DNA of 50,830 nt from contig NZ_JAHCLU010000028.1 in NCBI RefSeq assembly GCF_018448785.1, positions 1 to 50,830 on the forward strand. The letters run 5' to 3'. The notes beneath the pieces were generated by a model, which was not told the DNA's origin, did not search any database, and saw only the letters and a program-made list of their open reading frames with translations. The translations under genes were made by a program, and so were the position numbers. Shown here in pieces: positions 1 to 10,111 of the stretch. The DNA comes from Halomonas jincaotanensis. Lineage in GTDB: Bacteria > Pseudomonadota > Gammaproteobacteria > Pseudomonadales > Halomonadaceae. Within the stretch, counting starts at the first letter, position 1. Every line of letters begins with the position of its first letter.

Positions 1-419
1 TCTGTCGAGCAGTCTACGTCAGAAGACTCTACTTAGCCGGCCTCAATCCCTGTCCAGCCCCTTGGGTCCATCTCTCTGAGCCCTCAAGAACATGGATCAC
101 TGACTAAAAGTGGTGCGATGCCGAACTCGGGCCATCGCGCTATCACTAACGGCGGATTTTGAATCCGTTTTTCGACATTTCTAGGCCGCGCTTGCTACGG
201 GCATTTGTCGATAAATCAACCGCTTGAACACTTACACTGCTTACACACACAACGTAGAGTAGCTGCAGTCTGCGACCAAACTGCGACCAGATTGAAGCCA
301 GCAACTGCAGCGGACGAGCGTCCGCTGCGCAGGTGACGGCGCTATACCACCGGTGATTTCTAAGATAGCCATTAATACTGCCCATTTTCGGATCGTCTAC
401 CGGGGCAAATTACTAGCTA

Positions 420-646
420 TCGATCTCGGTACACGGCATAAACGCTGCTCAGCAAGCTTGGCGGTCAGCTCGCTGAGGCTGGTGGGTGCCGCGCCTGGTC
501 TCGGCAGGGATCTTCGGTGTCGTGGTGGCTTGTTGATGCAGCTTGATGTCCATGTCCCTGCTCCTGAATGAACTGCGCGAGAAGCGCTCTTGCTGCCAGC
601 AGAGGATAGCTCCTATCGCTCATTTGATCATCAAGGACCCTACACA
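420..646 (-). mobile_element. IS481-family remnant: left end and transposase N-terminus
   Basis: On the minus strand an ATG at 551-553, preceded by an AGGAG-type ribosome site, opens a peptide beginning MDIKLHQQATTTPK. From memory this resembles the N-terminus of IS481-family transposases. After a frameshift the frame continues as PTSLSELTAKLAE, again IS481-like, and then ends. The 586-646 stretch would be the element's terminal sequence, ending near the TGT at about 644-646. Only the first ~45 codons remain and they are out of frame, so the copy is dead. Family assignment is by recall of the N-terminal pattern, not by a search. Confidence 0.5.
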
Positions 647-649
647 TAG

Positions 650-784
650 GAAAGCATCGCCGAGCAGGCCCAACGGCTAGGGCTGGAGGATGACGCAGAA
701 GAGATCAATGGCCAAAAATTCTGGTACTTTTCTGTTGCGAACCCTCCGCCTGCTTCCTACCTTGACGTTATAGAGTCCGCTTAA
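650..784 (+). pseudogene. orphan 3' gene fragment cut by IS481 end
   Basis: A 44-codon open stretch with convincing coding character ends in TAA at 782-784. It contains AEQAQRLGLEDDAEEINGQ and ends in PPPASYLDVIESA. It has no plausible start: the reading frame opens directly after a TAG at 647-649, which lies at the end of the IS481 remnant. The simplest reading is that an IS481 insertion removed the 5' part of a gene and left its last codons. I do not recognise the family. Confidence 0.45.
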
Positions 785-1382
785 GATGGCTGAGTAACGC
801 ACGAGTATGATGATAGCGACAAGACCGACTAGCTATATGGTACTTAGGGCCCCCAACCTCTTGTGCAGGGTGTGGGCGGTAGCTTGATTGCGTTTCAAAA
901 TGCTTAACCTGGCCGAGCGGACTTAATACGCCAGCGAAACTGTTGTCCAGTATATTTATATATCTGGATGGTTTATTTAGTGCCTAAGCTTCGGGTCCGG
1001 TGTTTGATCCCCCGCTCGTGGCATAACTCAACCCGCCTGTCCTGCCATTATTTCATCGCTGCAATGAGTGATTGATGGATCTGGTGCTTGGTTTATCGTC
1101 GTCGGAATCGTGCCGAGCCAGTTCCGCCAGCGCTGGCCCTTCACGCCGCGTAAGCATGCCATGCAAAGCAGAGCGTAATAACCGAGGGCGTCAGAGACTC
1201 CCAGGCACGATCGGTATGACATCCGGCCCCACCGCAGGAATTCATGAGTGGCAACCAATACCTCCTTCCTTCCTTCTGCTCTGGCGTCAGCGTGGCCAGC
1301 TAGTTGTACTGGGTCTTATGTGGCCAGAAGCCTTGTCCTGATAACGCCAGCGTCAACTGGCTGAGTTAGCGACGCCATTTTT
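785..1382. other. non-coding or degraded stretch
   Basis: About 600 bases hold no reading frame I would defend. Short peptides such as LTPEQKEG on the minus strand near 1270-1300 hint at an old transposase, but stops interrupt every frame. Confidence 0.4.
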
Positions 1383-1437
1383 GGCAGCCAGCAACGAATC
1401 ACTCCTATAGATCATTTGATCAACCAAGACCCTGTCG
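1383..1437 (-). repeat. second IS481-like end, about 65 bases before the Tc operon
   Basis: This segment is an imperfect direct copy of 592-640: both share CTCCTAT, then TCATTTGATCA, then a CAAG/ACCCT block. On the minus strand both read VL-DQM--RS--LLAA. It therefore looks like a second end of the same IS family in the same orientation. No transposase N-terminus follows it. It sits just upstream of the toxin operon's ribosome site. Confidence 0.45.
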
Positions 1438-1502
1438 CTACCCAATATTGACCTCAGGTCACCCGCTTCACGGTGATCGATTGAAATGACATGAGGTGAC
1501 CC

Positions 1503-4500
1503 ATGACTGACGAGGAGACTGCGCAAGCGCAGGGCGGCGAAGAGCAGAAGCCCGCGGTTCCCTCCATCTCCCTGCCCAAGGGCGGTGGGGCTATCGGCGG
1601 CATGGGTGAAAAGTTCGCCGCCAATCCGGTCACGGGCACGGGTTCCATGTCCGTGCCTATCGCGACCAGCCCGGGGCGTTCGGGCTTCGGCCCTCAGCTT
1701 GCACTGACCTATGATTCCGGTGCCGGAAATGGGCCGTTTGGCTTCGGCTGGACGCTTTCCCTGCCGTCGATCACCCGCAAGACCGACAAGGGACTGCCAC
1801 AGTACCGCGATGCGGAGGACTCGGACGTCCTCATTCTCTCCGGCGCCGAAGACCTGGTGCCCGTGTACCGTCAGGACCCTGACGGAACCTGGATTGCCGA
1901 CCATCCAGGTTTCCAGCGGGATGCGGAAGGGGGCTGGGTGCGGGATCCATCCGGCCGTCTGGTCGTTCACGAAGACGAACTCGACGGCTACCAGGTTCGC
2001 CGCTACCGGCCACGCATCGAGGGGCTCTTCGCGCGCATCGAGCGTTGGACCGAGCTCGACGCACCGGGCGCTGTTCACTGGCGTTCGATCTCCAAAGACA
2101 ACATCCTCACCCTCTACGGGTTCGATGCGAACTCGCGTATCGCCGATCCATTGGATGCGAGCCACATCTTCCGTTGGTTGATCTGCGAGACGCGCGACGA
2201 CAAGGGCAACGCCGTGCTCTACCGCTACAAGGCGGAAGACGGGCTTGGTGTCGATATCGACAATGCGCACGAGCGCAACCGCGGGCCGCGTAACGACGCC
2301 CGCCGCACGGCTAACCGCTACCTCAAGCGTATCCACTACGGCAACCGCACGCCGCTACTCGGCAATACCGGTGTGCGCCCTCGTTTCCTGGACAAGGCGG
2401 CAATCGATGCCCAGATCGGCAACGCCGACTGGATGTTCGAGGTGGTGTTCGATTACGACGATCACGACGCCAACGTCCCCCAGCCGAGCGAAACGCGACC
2501 TTGGCCAGCACGCAGTGATCCGTTCTCCGCCTACCGGTCCGGCTTTGAGGTCCGCACCTATCGCCTCTGCCAGCGCGTCCTGATGTTCCATCACTTTCCG
2601 GGAACGGAACAGGACGGCGTGGGAGCCGACTGCCTGGTACGCTCCACCGACTTCACTTATTCGGACGAAGTCGATCCCACGGATGTCCGCAACCCGGTCT
2701 ACACCTTCCTGCACAAGGCCACCCAGAGCGGGTATCGCCGCAACAACAACGGCTACGACAAGCGCAGCCTACCGCCCGTCGAGTTCGAATACACCGAACC
2801 CAACGTGCAGGACACCGTGGAGGAAGCAGATCCGCAGAGCCTCGAGAACCTACCCCTCGGCTTGGATCGCAGCGCCTATCGCTGGACCGACCTGCACGGC
2901 GAGGGTATCCCCGGCGTCCTCACCGAGCAAGGCGGCGCCTGGTTCTACAAGCGCAACCTTAGCCCGATCAACGAAAGGGTCGAAAACGGCACTCCCCAGG
3001 TCGAAGCAATGTTCGCCCCTGTCGAGCGGGTCGCCACCAAGCCTAACCTCGCCTTAGGCAGTGGGGCGCAGTTCATGGACCTGGCCGGTGACGGCCAACC
3101 CGATCTGGTGATGCTGGAAGGGCCCATGCCTGGCCTCTACGAACACGACGGCAAGGAAGGCTGGCAGCCCTTCCGCCCCTTCAGCTCACGCCTGAACCGC
3201 GACTTCGGCGACCCGAACCTCAAGTTCGTGGACCTCGACGGCGACGGCCACGCCGACGTACTGATCACCGAAAACGACGCCTTCGTCTGGCACGCCTCGC
3301 TTGCCGAAGAGGGGTTCGGCCCGGCCCGGCGCGTCGCGCAGGCGCTCGACGAAGAGAAAGGCCCACGCATCGTCTTCGCCGACGGCACGCAGTCCATCCA
3401 TCTCGCCGACCTCTCGGGCGACGGCCTGACCGACCTCGTACGCATCCGCAACGGTGAGGTCTGCTACTGGCCCAACTTGGGCTATGGCCGTTTCGGCGCC
3501 AAGGTAACGATGGATCATGCGCCCTACTTCGACAATCTCGATCAGTTCGACCAGAAGCGCATCCGCCTGGCCGACATTGATGGCAGCGGCACCACCGACA
3601 TCATTTACCTGCACCGCGACGGCGTGCGTCTCTACTTCAACCAGTCGGGCAATGGCTTGAGCCAGCCGCATCTGCTAAAAATCTTTCCGCGCATCGACGA
3701 CGTCGTGAGCATCGTGCCCACCGACCTGCTCGGCAACGGCACCGCCTGCCTGGTCTGGTCATCGCCCCTGCCCGGCGATGGGCGACGGCAGATGCGCTAC
3801 GTCAACTTGATGGGCCGCCGCAAACCGCACTTGCTGATCAAGACCATCAACAACCTCGGCGCCGAAACCCGCGTCGATTACGCGCCCTCGACGAAGTTCT
3901 ACCTGCAGGACAAACGCGACGGCAAGCCTTGGATCACCCGGCTGCCGTTTCCGGTGCACGTGGTCGAGCGCGTCGTGACCTACGACCGCATCAGCCGCAA
4001 CCGCTTCGTCACCCGTTACGCCTACCACCACGGCTACTTCGACGGTGAGGAGCGCGAGTTCCGCGGCTTCGGCATGGTCGAGCAGTTCGACACCGAAGCG
4101 TTCGAAGACTATGTCATCGGCGTGGAGGCCGTGGAAGGAGCACAAGAACTCGCGCCGGAGCTGAACCAGCCGCCAGTCACGAGCCGAACTTGGTATCACA
4201 CGGGTGCGTTCCTCGATCAAGCCCGAATCCTTCATCAGTATCGGCACGAGTACTACCAGCAGAAACAGCAGATTCCTGAGCCTGTCATCCCGGAAGAGAT
4301 TAGCGCCAACGAACTGCGTGAGTGCGCCCGTGCCCTGAAGGGTTTACCGCTACGACAGGAAATCTACAGCTACGACGGTTCTGCTGAAGAAGATTACCCC
4401 TACACCGTCACCGAGAACAACTTTGAGATCCGCTGGCTACAGCCACGAGGCAGTCAGCGGCACGGTGTCTTCTTCCCGGTGGGCCGGGAGTCTATTTCAC

Positions 4501-7500
4501 TCAACTACGAACGAAATCCGGCTGACCCCCGTATATCGCACACCTTCGGTCTGGAGCTGGACGAGTACGGCAATGCCCGCAAGTCCTGCTCTGCCGTGTA
4601 TGGCCGCAAGAATGCCGATACATCTCTTCCCACCGAGACCTCACGCGAGCAGCAGCACAGCTACATCACCTATGCCGAAGCGGATTACACGCCTGACATT
4701 GAGCAAGCTGCGCCAGTCGAAGCCTATCGCTTGCGTGTCCCCTTCGAGTCCAGAAACTACGAAATCACCGGCATCGCGCCGGATGCCATCTTCTTCCAGT
4801 TCGATGAAATCAAGTCGAAGATCGCCACTACCGCCGAAATCGACTACGAAGTTGTCGCGGATGACGTCACGCCCCAGAAGCGTGTCCTTTCCCACAATCG
4901 CACGCTCTTCCTCGACAACGCCCTGAACCCCCTGCCTCTGGGTGAGTGGGACTCTCTGGGGATGATCCATCAGAGCTACACACTTGCCTTTACCCCTGGC
5001 GTCACGGCCGCTCACTATGCGGGAAAGGTCAGCGACGCCGAATTCGCTGCCGCTGGCTATGTCCATTTCGATGGCGACATCAACTGGTGGATGCCATCGG
5101 GTACAGTGATCTACCCCGCCGACCCTCGCGCTCATTTCTATCTCCCGATCGGTGCCAAAGATCCCATGGGCTTGGAGACAACAGCGACTTTCGATCAGTA
5201 CACGCTACTGATCGATAAGGTCGAGGTTAAGCAAGCTGCTTGGAGCGTGGTTACGGCGCTTAACGATTACCGCATGCTTGGCCCCGTGTTGATGACCGAC
5301 CCCAACGGCAACCGCTCGGCCGTCGAGCATGATGAGTTAGGCATGGTGGTCAAGACTGCCGTGATGGGCAAGGTCGGCTCTGCGGACGGCGACACGCTGC
5401 TCGACCCGACGACACGGATGGAATACGAGTTGTTCAACTGGATGAACAACCGCAAGCCCAACTATGTTCACACCTTTGCGCGCGAACAGCACGGCGCTGC
5501 CAATCCCCGCTGGCAGGAAAGCTACGCCTTCTCCAACGGCAGCGGTGGCGTTGCGATGGTCAAGGCACAGGCGCATCCCGGCATGGCGTTCCGGGTTAAT
5601 CCGGACGGCAGCAAGGTGGAGGTGGACGCGGATCCGCGCTGGGTGGGCAACGGACGTACGGTGCTAAACAATAAAGGCAAGCCCGTCAAGCAGTACGAGC
5701 CGTATTTCAGCACCACACACGAATACGAAGACGAAAAGGTACTTCGCGAAATCGGCGTCACGGCAATCCTCTACTACGATCCGGTCGGACGTAACATCCG
5801 CACGGTGTTCCCGAACGGCACCTTCGCCAAGGTGGAGTTCACTCCGTGGTGGCAGAAGGTCTTTGACGCCAACGACACAGTCAAGCAAAGCCAGTGGTAT
5901 GCAGACCGGGGCAGTCCTGAGCCGGCCACACAACCCGAGCCACTGAACGACCCCGAACGCCGTGCCGCCTGGCTCGCAGCCAAGCATGCGGATACGCCTG
6001 GTGTAATTCACTTCGATAGCCTGGGACGGCCCAACTACGCCATCTCGGACTACGGCGGTGGTAAAACGGCGGCGGTGCGTTCCGAGAGCGACCTGACGGG
6101 ACGCTTCTCCAAGCTCTTCGACCAGGAACAGCGGGAAGTTGCCAGCGGCTTTGTCAGTATGGCGGGCACGCCCATCGTCGGTGAGAGTGCCGAGAAAGGT
6201 CGTCGCTGGACATTCCCGAACGCGCTGGGCGCGCTGGTCAAGACCTGGGACGAGCACGGACGCCAGTTCCGCGCCGAGTACGATAGTTTGCACCGGCCAG
6301 TCAGCACCTTTGTACACGAAGGCGGACAGGCCGAGATTCTATTCAACTATGTGGTCTACGGCGACCGCCTGGTCAATGCTCAGCAACTCAATCTGCTCGG
6401 CACCGCGCATCAAATCTTCGACCAGGCCGGCATGGTGCGTGTACCGGAGCTGGACTTCAAGGGCAATCCCAAGTCCGTGGAACGCGTACTGGCCATGGAT
6501 TACAAGAACAATCTGGACTGGAGTGCACTTCCCGTCCAGCCGGATCTCGCCGCCATTCAGGCCGCCGCTGATACTGCGTTGGAAATCGCTGAAGTCTTCA
6601 CCGCCAGTTCTCAGTACGACGCGCTGAACCGCCCGACGCAGGTCACGCTGCCCGATGAGACAATGATCCTGCCCAAGTACAACGAGGCCAACTTCCTGAC
6701 CTCTCTGCGCGCCCAGATCAGGGGCCAGGGTAACTTCATCGAGTTCCTCAAGAAGCAGGACTACGACGCCAAGGGCCAGCGGCAGTTCGCGCAATACGGC
6801 AACGAGGTGTTCACCCGTTACTTCTACGATCCGAACACGTTCCGACTGACCAATCTGCTGACCTACAAGTCGGGCGCCGATCCGCAGACGCAGGGGCTGC
6901 AGAACCTGAACTACACCTATGATCCAGTCGGCAACATCACCCAGATCCGCGACGATGCGCAGCAGACCCACTACTTTAACAACGCGGTCGTCAAACAGGA
7001 GAACCTTTACGAATACGACGCGATTTACCAGCTTGTGCGCGCTACTGGCCGGGAGCTCGCGGGATTCGGGAACGACACAGTCCGTACGCATACCGATTTG
7101 GACTTTCTGCCCCAGTTGCCGCACCTCAACAATACCGATGCGGTGCGAAACTATACCGAGGAATACGAGTATGACTTGCTCGGCAACATCAAGGTGCTCC
7201 GGCACCACTTCAATCCGCAACCGGGGCTGGGGGGCGGCTGGACGCGGCACTATCGCCACGCCTTTGACGACGCCCCCGGAAACCGCACCAACCGTTTAAC
7301 GGCCACCAGCCTGCCCGGCGATCCGGACGCGGGTCCCTACACCGGCAAGTACGACTACGACGCTTACGGGAACATGATCCGGATGCCGCACCTCGCCTCG
7401 ATGGACTGGAACTTCATGGACCAACTCCGGCACGCGGACCTGGGAGGCGGCGGAAACGCGTATTACGTCTATGGCCTGGGCGGTCAGCGAATGCGCAAGG

Positions 7501-9176
7501 TGATCGAGCGCGACGGCAACCTGAAGCTCGAGTGGATCTTCCTCGGCGCGATCATGATCTTCCGCCGGCGCCGGCGGAATACCAATGAACTGCGGTTCGA
7601 GCGCTCGACGGTCCACATCAGCGACAACACCGGGCACATTGCGCAGGTCGATACGAAAACGCGCGATGACGACAACGCTGATCCGGCCAACCCGCTCGGC
7701 GTCGCACTCATTCGTTACCAGTACACGAATCACCTTGGTTCGGCGACGTTGGAGACAGATGAAGTTGGTAATCCGATTTCCTATGAAGAATACCACCCTT
7801 ACGGCACGACGGCGTATCGCTCGGCCAAACCAGGGTTCGATCTGAGTCTGAAACGGTATCGGTTCAGCGGCAAGGAACAGGATGACGAAACAGGGCTGTA
7901 CTACTTTGGGGCGAGATATTATGTGCCGTGGCTGGGAAGATGGACGAGCAGCGATCCAGCAGGCTTCGCAAGCGGCCTGAATCTCTACCGCTACTGTTCG
8001 AATAACCCGGTGATGTCCCATGACCCCAATGGCATGGATGACGTGCCGGTCAGAAGCAGGCAGCTCGGACGGAATGCGTCGTGGGAAACAATACAATCGC
8101 ATGTGCCCGAAGGATACCGGATCAGGGAGGGCATCAACGATGAAAACTATACCCGTCATTGGACGCGTCGAGCCGGCGGATACTGGGACATATTGGAGAG
8201 GATCGAAGAAGGCGAGGGTGACGGCAGTCCCGCAAGTACGGAAACTGAAACACCCCATGCTCGCGAGAGCTCGGCACCGATCCCACCTCGAGTGGCTTTT
8301 GATCCGTCGCCGCCGCCCTCGCCGACCTACCCGACCAGTCCGATTCCGAAACTGGATATCACCTCGGCTCCGGAAAATACCGATTTCGCGAGAGAGGAGA
8401 GCGCCGCCAGAAGTGCGTACAGACAGAGGCACGGAATTACTGGCAGGCAGACAGCCGTTCAGCATCCGCAGAAGTGGCGCGAGGGGGCACGCACCAATAC
8501 GCATCCAAGGATCACCAACGACCCGCGGTTCCTGCATCCAATCAGTAATGTGCGTGGCACAGGAGGGGTTGGTGACAATGGTCGCCCCTATGCAACTGAA
8601 CATACGCTTGCTGACCGAGGACGTTACCCGGCTGAAGCTGAGCGCACACAGCGCAGATATGGCGATGTAGCCACGGAAAGAGCGACGACAATTTGGGCCG
8701 CACAACGCGTCCGCGAGCGCTCTACGGGAAGTCGCGGACCGTTGTTTATCAGGGAGTATATCGTCGCTCCCATAATGCGCGGGGCGACTGGCCACTTTTC
8801 AATGGCGGCAACAAGAACGTTTGTACCCTTCGTAGTTGAGGCTGAGTTGGGTCTTATGGGCGCAGGCATGGCCCTATATAACGCCGGCTACGCCTCAGCG
8901 GGTGCCGCTGTGTTCGGTGCCGCATCCTATGTTCCCGTCGTCGGCGGAGGGCTTGTCGCAGGTGCTGTGGTGGGGAATGCAGCCGAAAACCTGGCCAGGG
9001 AAGTGGGTCTCAGCAGGGAAGAATCACAGGGCGCAGGAGCTCTCGCGTCGGTTGGAGCGGGTGCTGCGGTCGGGGCGCTCATCGGCTCGGTTGTTCCGGG
9101 GGTCGGGACGGCCGCCGGAGCCGCCGTTGGAGCAGCCGCGGGTCTGATCGGCTATGGATTGAGCAAGCTATTCTAG
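1503..9176 (+). CDS. Tc toxin fused TcB-TcC component (SpvB/TcdB + Rhs) with variable C-terminal toxin
   Basis: This 2557-aa protein is the BC part of an ABC (Tc) toxin: in known systems the B and C parts form a hollow cocoon that holds the toxic C-terminus and plugs onto the TcA pore. The start is supported by GAGGTG at 1493-1498. Residues ~20-330 are SpvB-like (TGTGSMSVPI near 41-50). Residues ~520-700 hold four DxDGxG calcium-type FG-GAP/VCBS repeats (FMDLAGDGQPDL, FVDLDGDGHADV, LADLSGDGLTDL, LADIDGSGTTDI). TcdB-middle-like sequence follows from about 770. The Rhs/YD-repeat part (YDPVGN, YEYDLLGN, YDAYGN) ends in the Rhs core at ~2093-2178, with GLYYFGARYY, DPAGFASGLNLYRY and a final DPNGM where self-cleavage is expected. 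Residues ~2179-2557 are the variable toxin: a proline-rich linker, a basic region, then a Gly/Ala-rich hydrophobic tail. B and C are separate genes in Photorhabdus; here they are fused. Ends in TAG. Confidence 0.93.
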   Translation: MTDEETAQAQGGEEQKPAVPSISLPKGGGAIGGMGEKFAANPVTGTGSMSVPIATSPGRSGFGPQLALTYDSGAGNGPFGFGWTLSLPSITRKTDKGLPQYRDAEDSDVLILSGAEDLVPVYRQDPDGTWIADHPGFQRDAEGGWVRDPSGRLVVHEDELDGYQVRRYRPRIEGLFARIERWTELDAPGAVHWRSISKDNILTLYGFDANSRIADPLDASHIFRWLICETRDDKGNAVLYRYKAEDGLGVDIDNAHERNRGPRNDARRTANRYLKRIHYGNRTPLLGNTGVRPRFLDKAAIDAQIGNADWMFEVVFDYDDHDANVPQPSETRPWPARSDPFSAYRSGFEVRTYRLCQRVLMFHHFPGTEQDGVGADCLVRSTDFTYSDEVDPTDVRNPVYTFLHKATQSGYRRNNNGYDKRSLPPVEFEYTEPNVQDTVEEADPQSLENLPLGLDRSAYRWTDLHGEGIPGVLTEQGGAWFYKRNLSPINERVENGTPQVEAMFAPVERVATKPNLALGSGAQFMDLAGDGQPDLVMLEGPMPGLYEHDGKEGWQPFRPFSSRLNRDFGDPNLKFVDLDGDGHADVLITENDAFVWHASLAEEGFGPARRVAQALDEEKGPRIVFADGTQSIHLADLSGDGLTDLVRIRNGEVCYWPNLGYGRFGAKVTMDHAPYFDNLDQFDQKRIRLADIDGSGTTDIIYLHRDGVRLYFNQSGNGLSQPHLLKIFPRIDDVVSIVPTDLLGNGTACLVWSSPLPGDGRRQMRYVNLMGRRKPHLLIKTINNLGAETRVDYAPSTKFYLQDKRDGKPWITRLPFPVHVVERVVTYDRISRNRFVTRYAYHHGYFDGEEREFRGFGMVEQFDTEAFEDYVIGVEAVEGAQELAPELNQPPVTSRTWYHTGAFLDQARILHQYRHEYYQQKQQIPEPVIPEEISANELRECARALKGLPLRQEIYSYDGSAEEDYPYTVTENNFEIRWLQPRGSQRHGVFFPVGRESISLNYERNPADPRISHTFGLELDEYGNARKSCSAVYGRKNADTSLPTETSREQQHSYITYAEADYTPDIEQAAPVEAYRLRVPFESRNYEITGIAPDAIFFQFDEIKSKIATTAEIDYEVVADDVTPQKRVLSHNRTLFLDNALNPLPLGEWDSLGMIHQSYTLAFTPGVTAAHYAGKVSDAEFAAAGYVHFDGDINWWMPSGTVIYPADPRAHFYLPIGAKDPMGLETTATFDQYTLLIDKVEVKQAAWSVVTALNDYRMLGPVLMTDPNGNRSAVEHDELGMVVKTAVMGKVGSADGDTLLDPTTRMEYELFNWMNNRKPNYVHTFAREQHGAANPRWQESYAFSNGSGGVAMVKAQAHPGMAFRVNPDGSKVEVDADPRWVGNGRTVLNNKGKPVKQYEPYFSTTHEYEDEKVLREIGVTAILYYDPVGRNIRTVFPNGTFAKVEFTPWWQKVFDANDTVKQSQWYADRGSPEPATQPEPLNDPERRAAWLAAKHADTPGVIHFDSLGRPNYAISDYGGGKTAAVRSESDLTGRFSKLFDQEQREVASGFVSMAGTPIVGESAEKGRRWTFPNALGALVKTWDEHGRQFRAEYDSLHRPVSTFVHEGGQAEILFNYVVYGDRLVNAQQLNLLGTAHQIFDQAGMVRVPELDFKGNPKSVERVLAMDYKNNLDWSALPVQPDLAAIQAAADTALEIAEVFTASSQYDALNRPTQVTLPDETMILPKYNEANFLTSLRAQIRGQGNFIEFLKKQDYDAKGQRQFAQYGNEVFTRYFYDPNTFRLTNLLTYKSGADPQTQGLQNLNYTYDPVGNITQIRDDAQQTHYFNNAVVKQENLYEYDAIYQLVRATGRELAGFGNDTVRTHTDLDFLPQLPHLNNTDAVRNYTEEYEYDLLGNIKVLRHHFNPQPGLGGGWTRHYRHAFDDAPGNRTNRLTATSLPGDPDAGPYTGKYDYDAYGNMIRMPHLASMDWNFMDQLRHADLGGGGNAYYVYGLGGQRMRKVIERDGNLKLEWIFLGAIMIFRRRRRNTNELRFERSTVHISDNTGHIAQVDTKTRDDDNADPANPLGVALIRYQYTNHLGSATLETDEVGNPISYEEYHPYGTTAYRSAKPGFDLSLKRYRFSGKEQDDETGLYYFGARYYVPWLGRWTSSDPAGFASGLNLYRYCSNNPVMSHDPNGMDDVPVRSRQLGRNASWETIQSHVPEGYRIREGINDENYTRHWTRRAGGYWDILERIEEGEGDGSPASTETETPHARESSAPIPPRVAFDPSPPPSPTYPTSPIPKLDITSAPENTDFAREESAARSAYRQRHGITGRQTAVQHPQKWREGARTNTHPRITNDPRFLHPISNVRGTGGVGDNGRPYATEHTLADRGRYPAEAERTQRRYGDVATERATTIWAAQRVRERSTGSRGPLFIREYIVAPIMRGATGHFSMAATRTFVPFVVEAELGLMGAGMALYNAGYASAGAAVFGAASYVPVVGGGLVAGAVVGNAAENLAREVGLSREESQGAGALASVGAGAAVGALIGSVVPGVGTAAGAAVGAAAGLIGYGLSKLF

Positions 9177-9264
9177 AGAAAGCATGTTCAAGAGAAAGAA
9201 TGATACCAGTTGTTGAAGACACAAGTCGCCACGGCGAACAATTAGAGGACAGAGGAGGACACCA

Positions 9265-9459
9265 ATGAACAAGATCACGTTTGCACTGAATCAAGGCAGG
9301 CGCGGCACAGCCGTGGAAGATCTACAGGATGTTTTGCAGCAATGCCTGGAGCTCGGCGTCCCCCTGGCCAACGACGAACCCGCTCGGCGCGAGTTGTCGG
9401 CGGAGCCGGAAAGCGGGGGACAGACCACGCATATGAAACGGAAGGCACCAACCCGATGA
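9265..9459 (+). pseudogene. truncated duplicate of the TcA N-terminus
   Basis: This 64-aa frame begins MNKITFALNQGRRGTAVEDL and matches the first ~45 residues of the TcA protein at 10112 (MNTITFPLTLDMQGLAVADL) nearly position by position, including the shared QxCLExG and ANDE/ADDK blocks. It then runs into unrelated Arg/Lys-rich sequence and stops. It has a strong AGGAGG site at 9253-9258, better than that of the full TcA gene. Its TGA overlaps the ATG of the next frame (ATGA at 9456-9459). It is most likely a leftover of a deleted TcA copy; a functional short peptide is less likely. Confidence 0.6.
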
Positions 9460-9890
9460 ATTTCGACCCTCAGAAATTCTTCACCAGCCTGATGGATTTT
9501 TTCTCCATCCTGCTGCCGGGCGCGCTGCTCACTTATCTGCTGATAGGAGAGGTGGGCTCGGTTGTGCAGGCGGATCGCTATGACAAACTCCTTGGCTCGC
9601 AAGCTTGGGGTGCCTTCCTGCTCGCGAGCTACCTCCTCAGCCACCTGGTCTTGCTGCTTGGCTCATGATTGGAAGAGTTCACGACTGGCCTCGGGTTGCT
9701 ATGCGCTAAATGCGCAGATCACGCGATTCGCCAACCGTACCCCGCCCACACCCTGATCTGGCTGATGTCCAAAGGCGAACGCAACGTCGCCACGGTCCGG
9801 ACCGAAAAGTTAAAGCAGCAGTCCCCCAGCACCCTGCAGGCCAGGTTACGTCGAGACCGAGAAGGCCTAAAAAGACAGAGAAAAGATTGT
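9456..9890 (+). pseudogene. decayed small membrane-protein gene
   Basis: The first frame (9456-9668, 70 aa, MNFDPQKFFTSLMDFFS...) contains two hydrophobic segments (FSILLPGALLTYLLIGEVG and AFLLASYLLSHLVLLLG) and ends at a TGA where a tryptophan codon would continue the protein. Coding-like sequence goes on in shifting frames: LEEFTTGLG in frame, CYALNAQITRFANR in a second frame, and LIWLMSKGERNVATVRTEK in a further stretch up to about 9880. I read this as one membrane protein of roughly 150 aa or more, broken by one nonsense codon and at least two frameshifts. The ATGA overlap with the preceding TcA fragment suggests they were once cotranslated. Confidence 0.55.
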
Positions 9891-10111
9891 ATGCCGGCTG
9901 AAAGTAATCTCCCCATCCCGACGCGTCCATGCTTGTAAACGTCTCGCTGCCCCAAGCGAAGGTGTCAGCGCTGTGTAAGCCCAAGGCATTTTCAACGGCA
10001 ATCCACACTGGTCACTTTCCTGGCCGGTACGCAGAAAAATGGTTTTCACACCCTCTCGAAACGTAAGCCACCCGAGCCGATTAGCGCTCGGAATGGCTGG
10101 AGACCTGAACC

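Noticed and set aside
900..1025. tRNA-like pieces (GGCCGAGCGGACT; GGTCCGGTGTTTGATCC)
   Set aside because: No acceptor stem or anticodon arm can be built around them at correct spacing.
7296..8795. 499-aa minus-strand open frame
   Set aside because: It lies inside the BC toxin gene and is an antisense shadow of GC-rich coding sequence.
1503..9176. Rhs/T6SS effector with immunity gene
   Set aside because: The SpvB/TcdB N-terminus and adjacent TcA genes show a Tc toxin; no PAAR domain, VgrG or immunity gene is visible.
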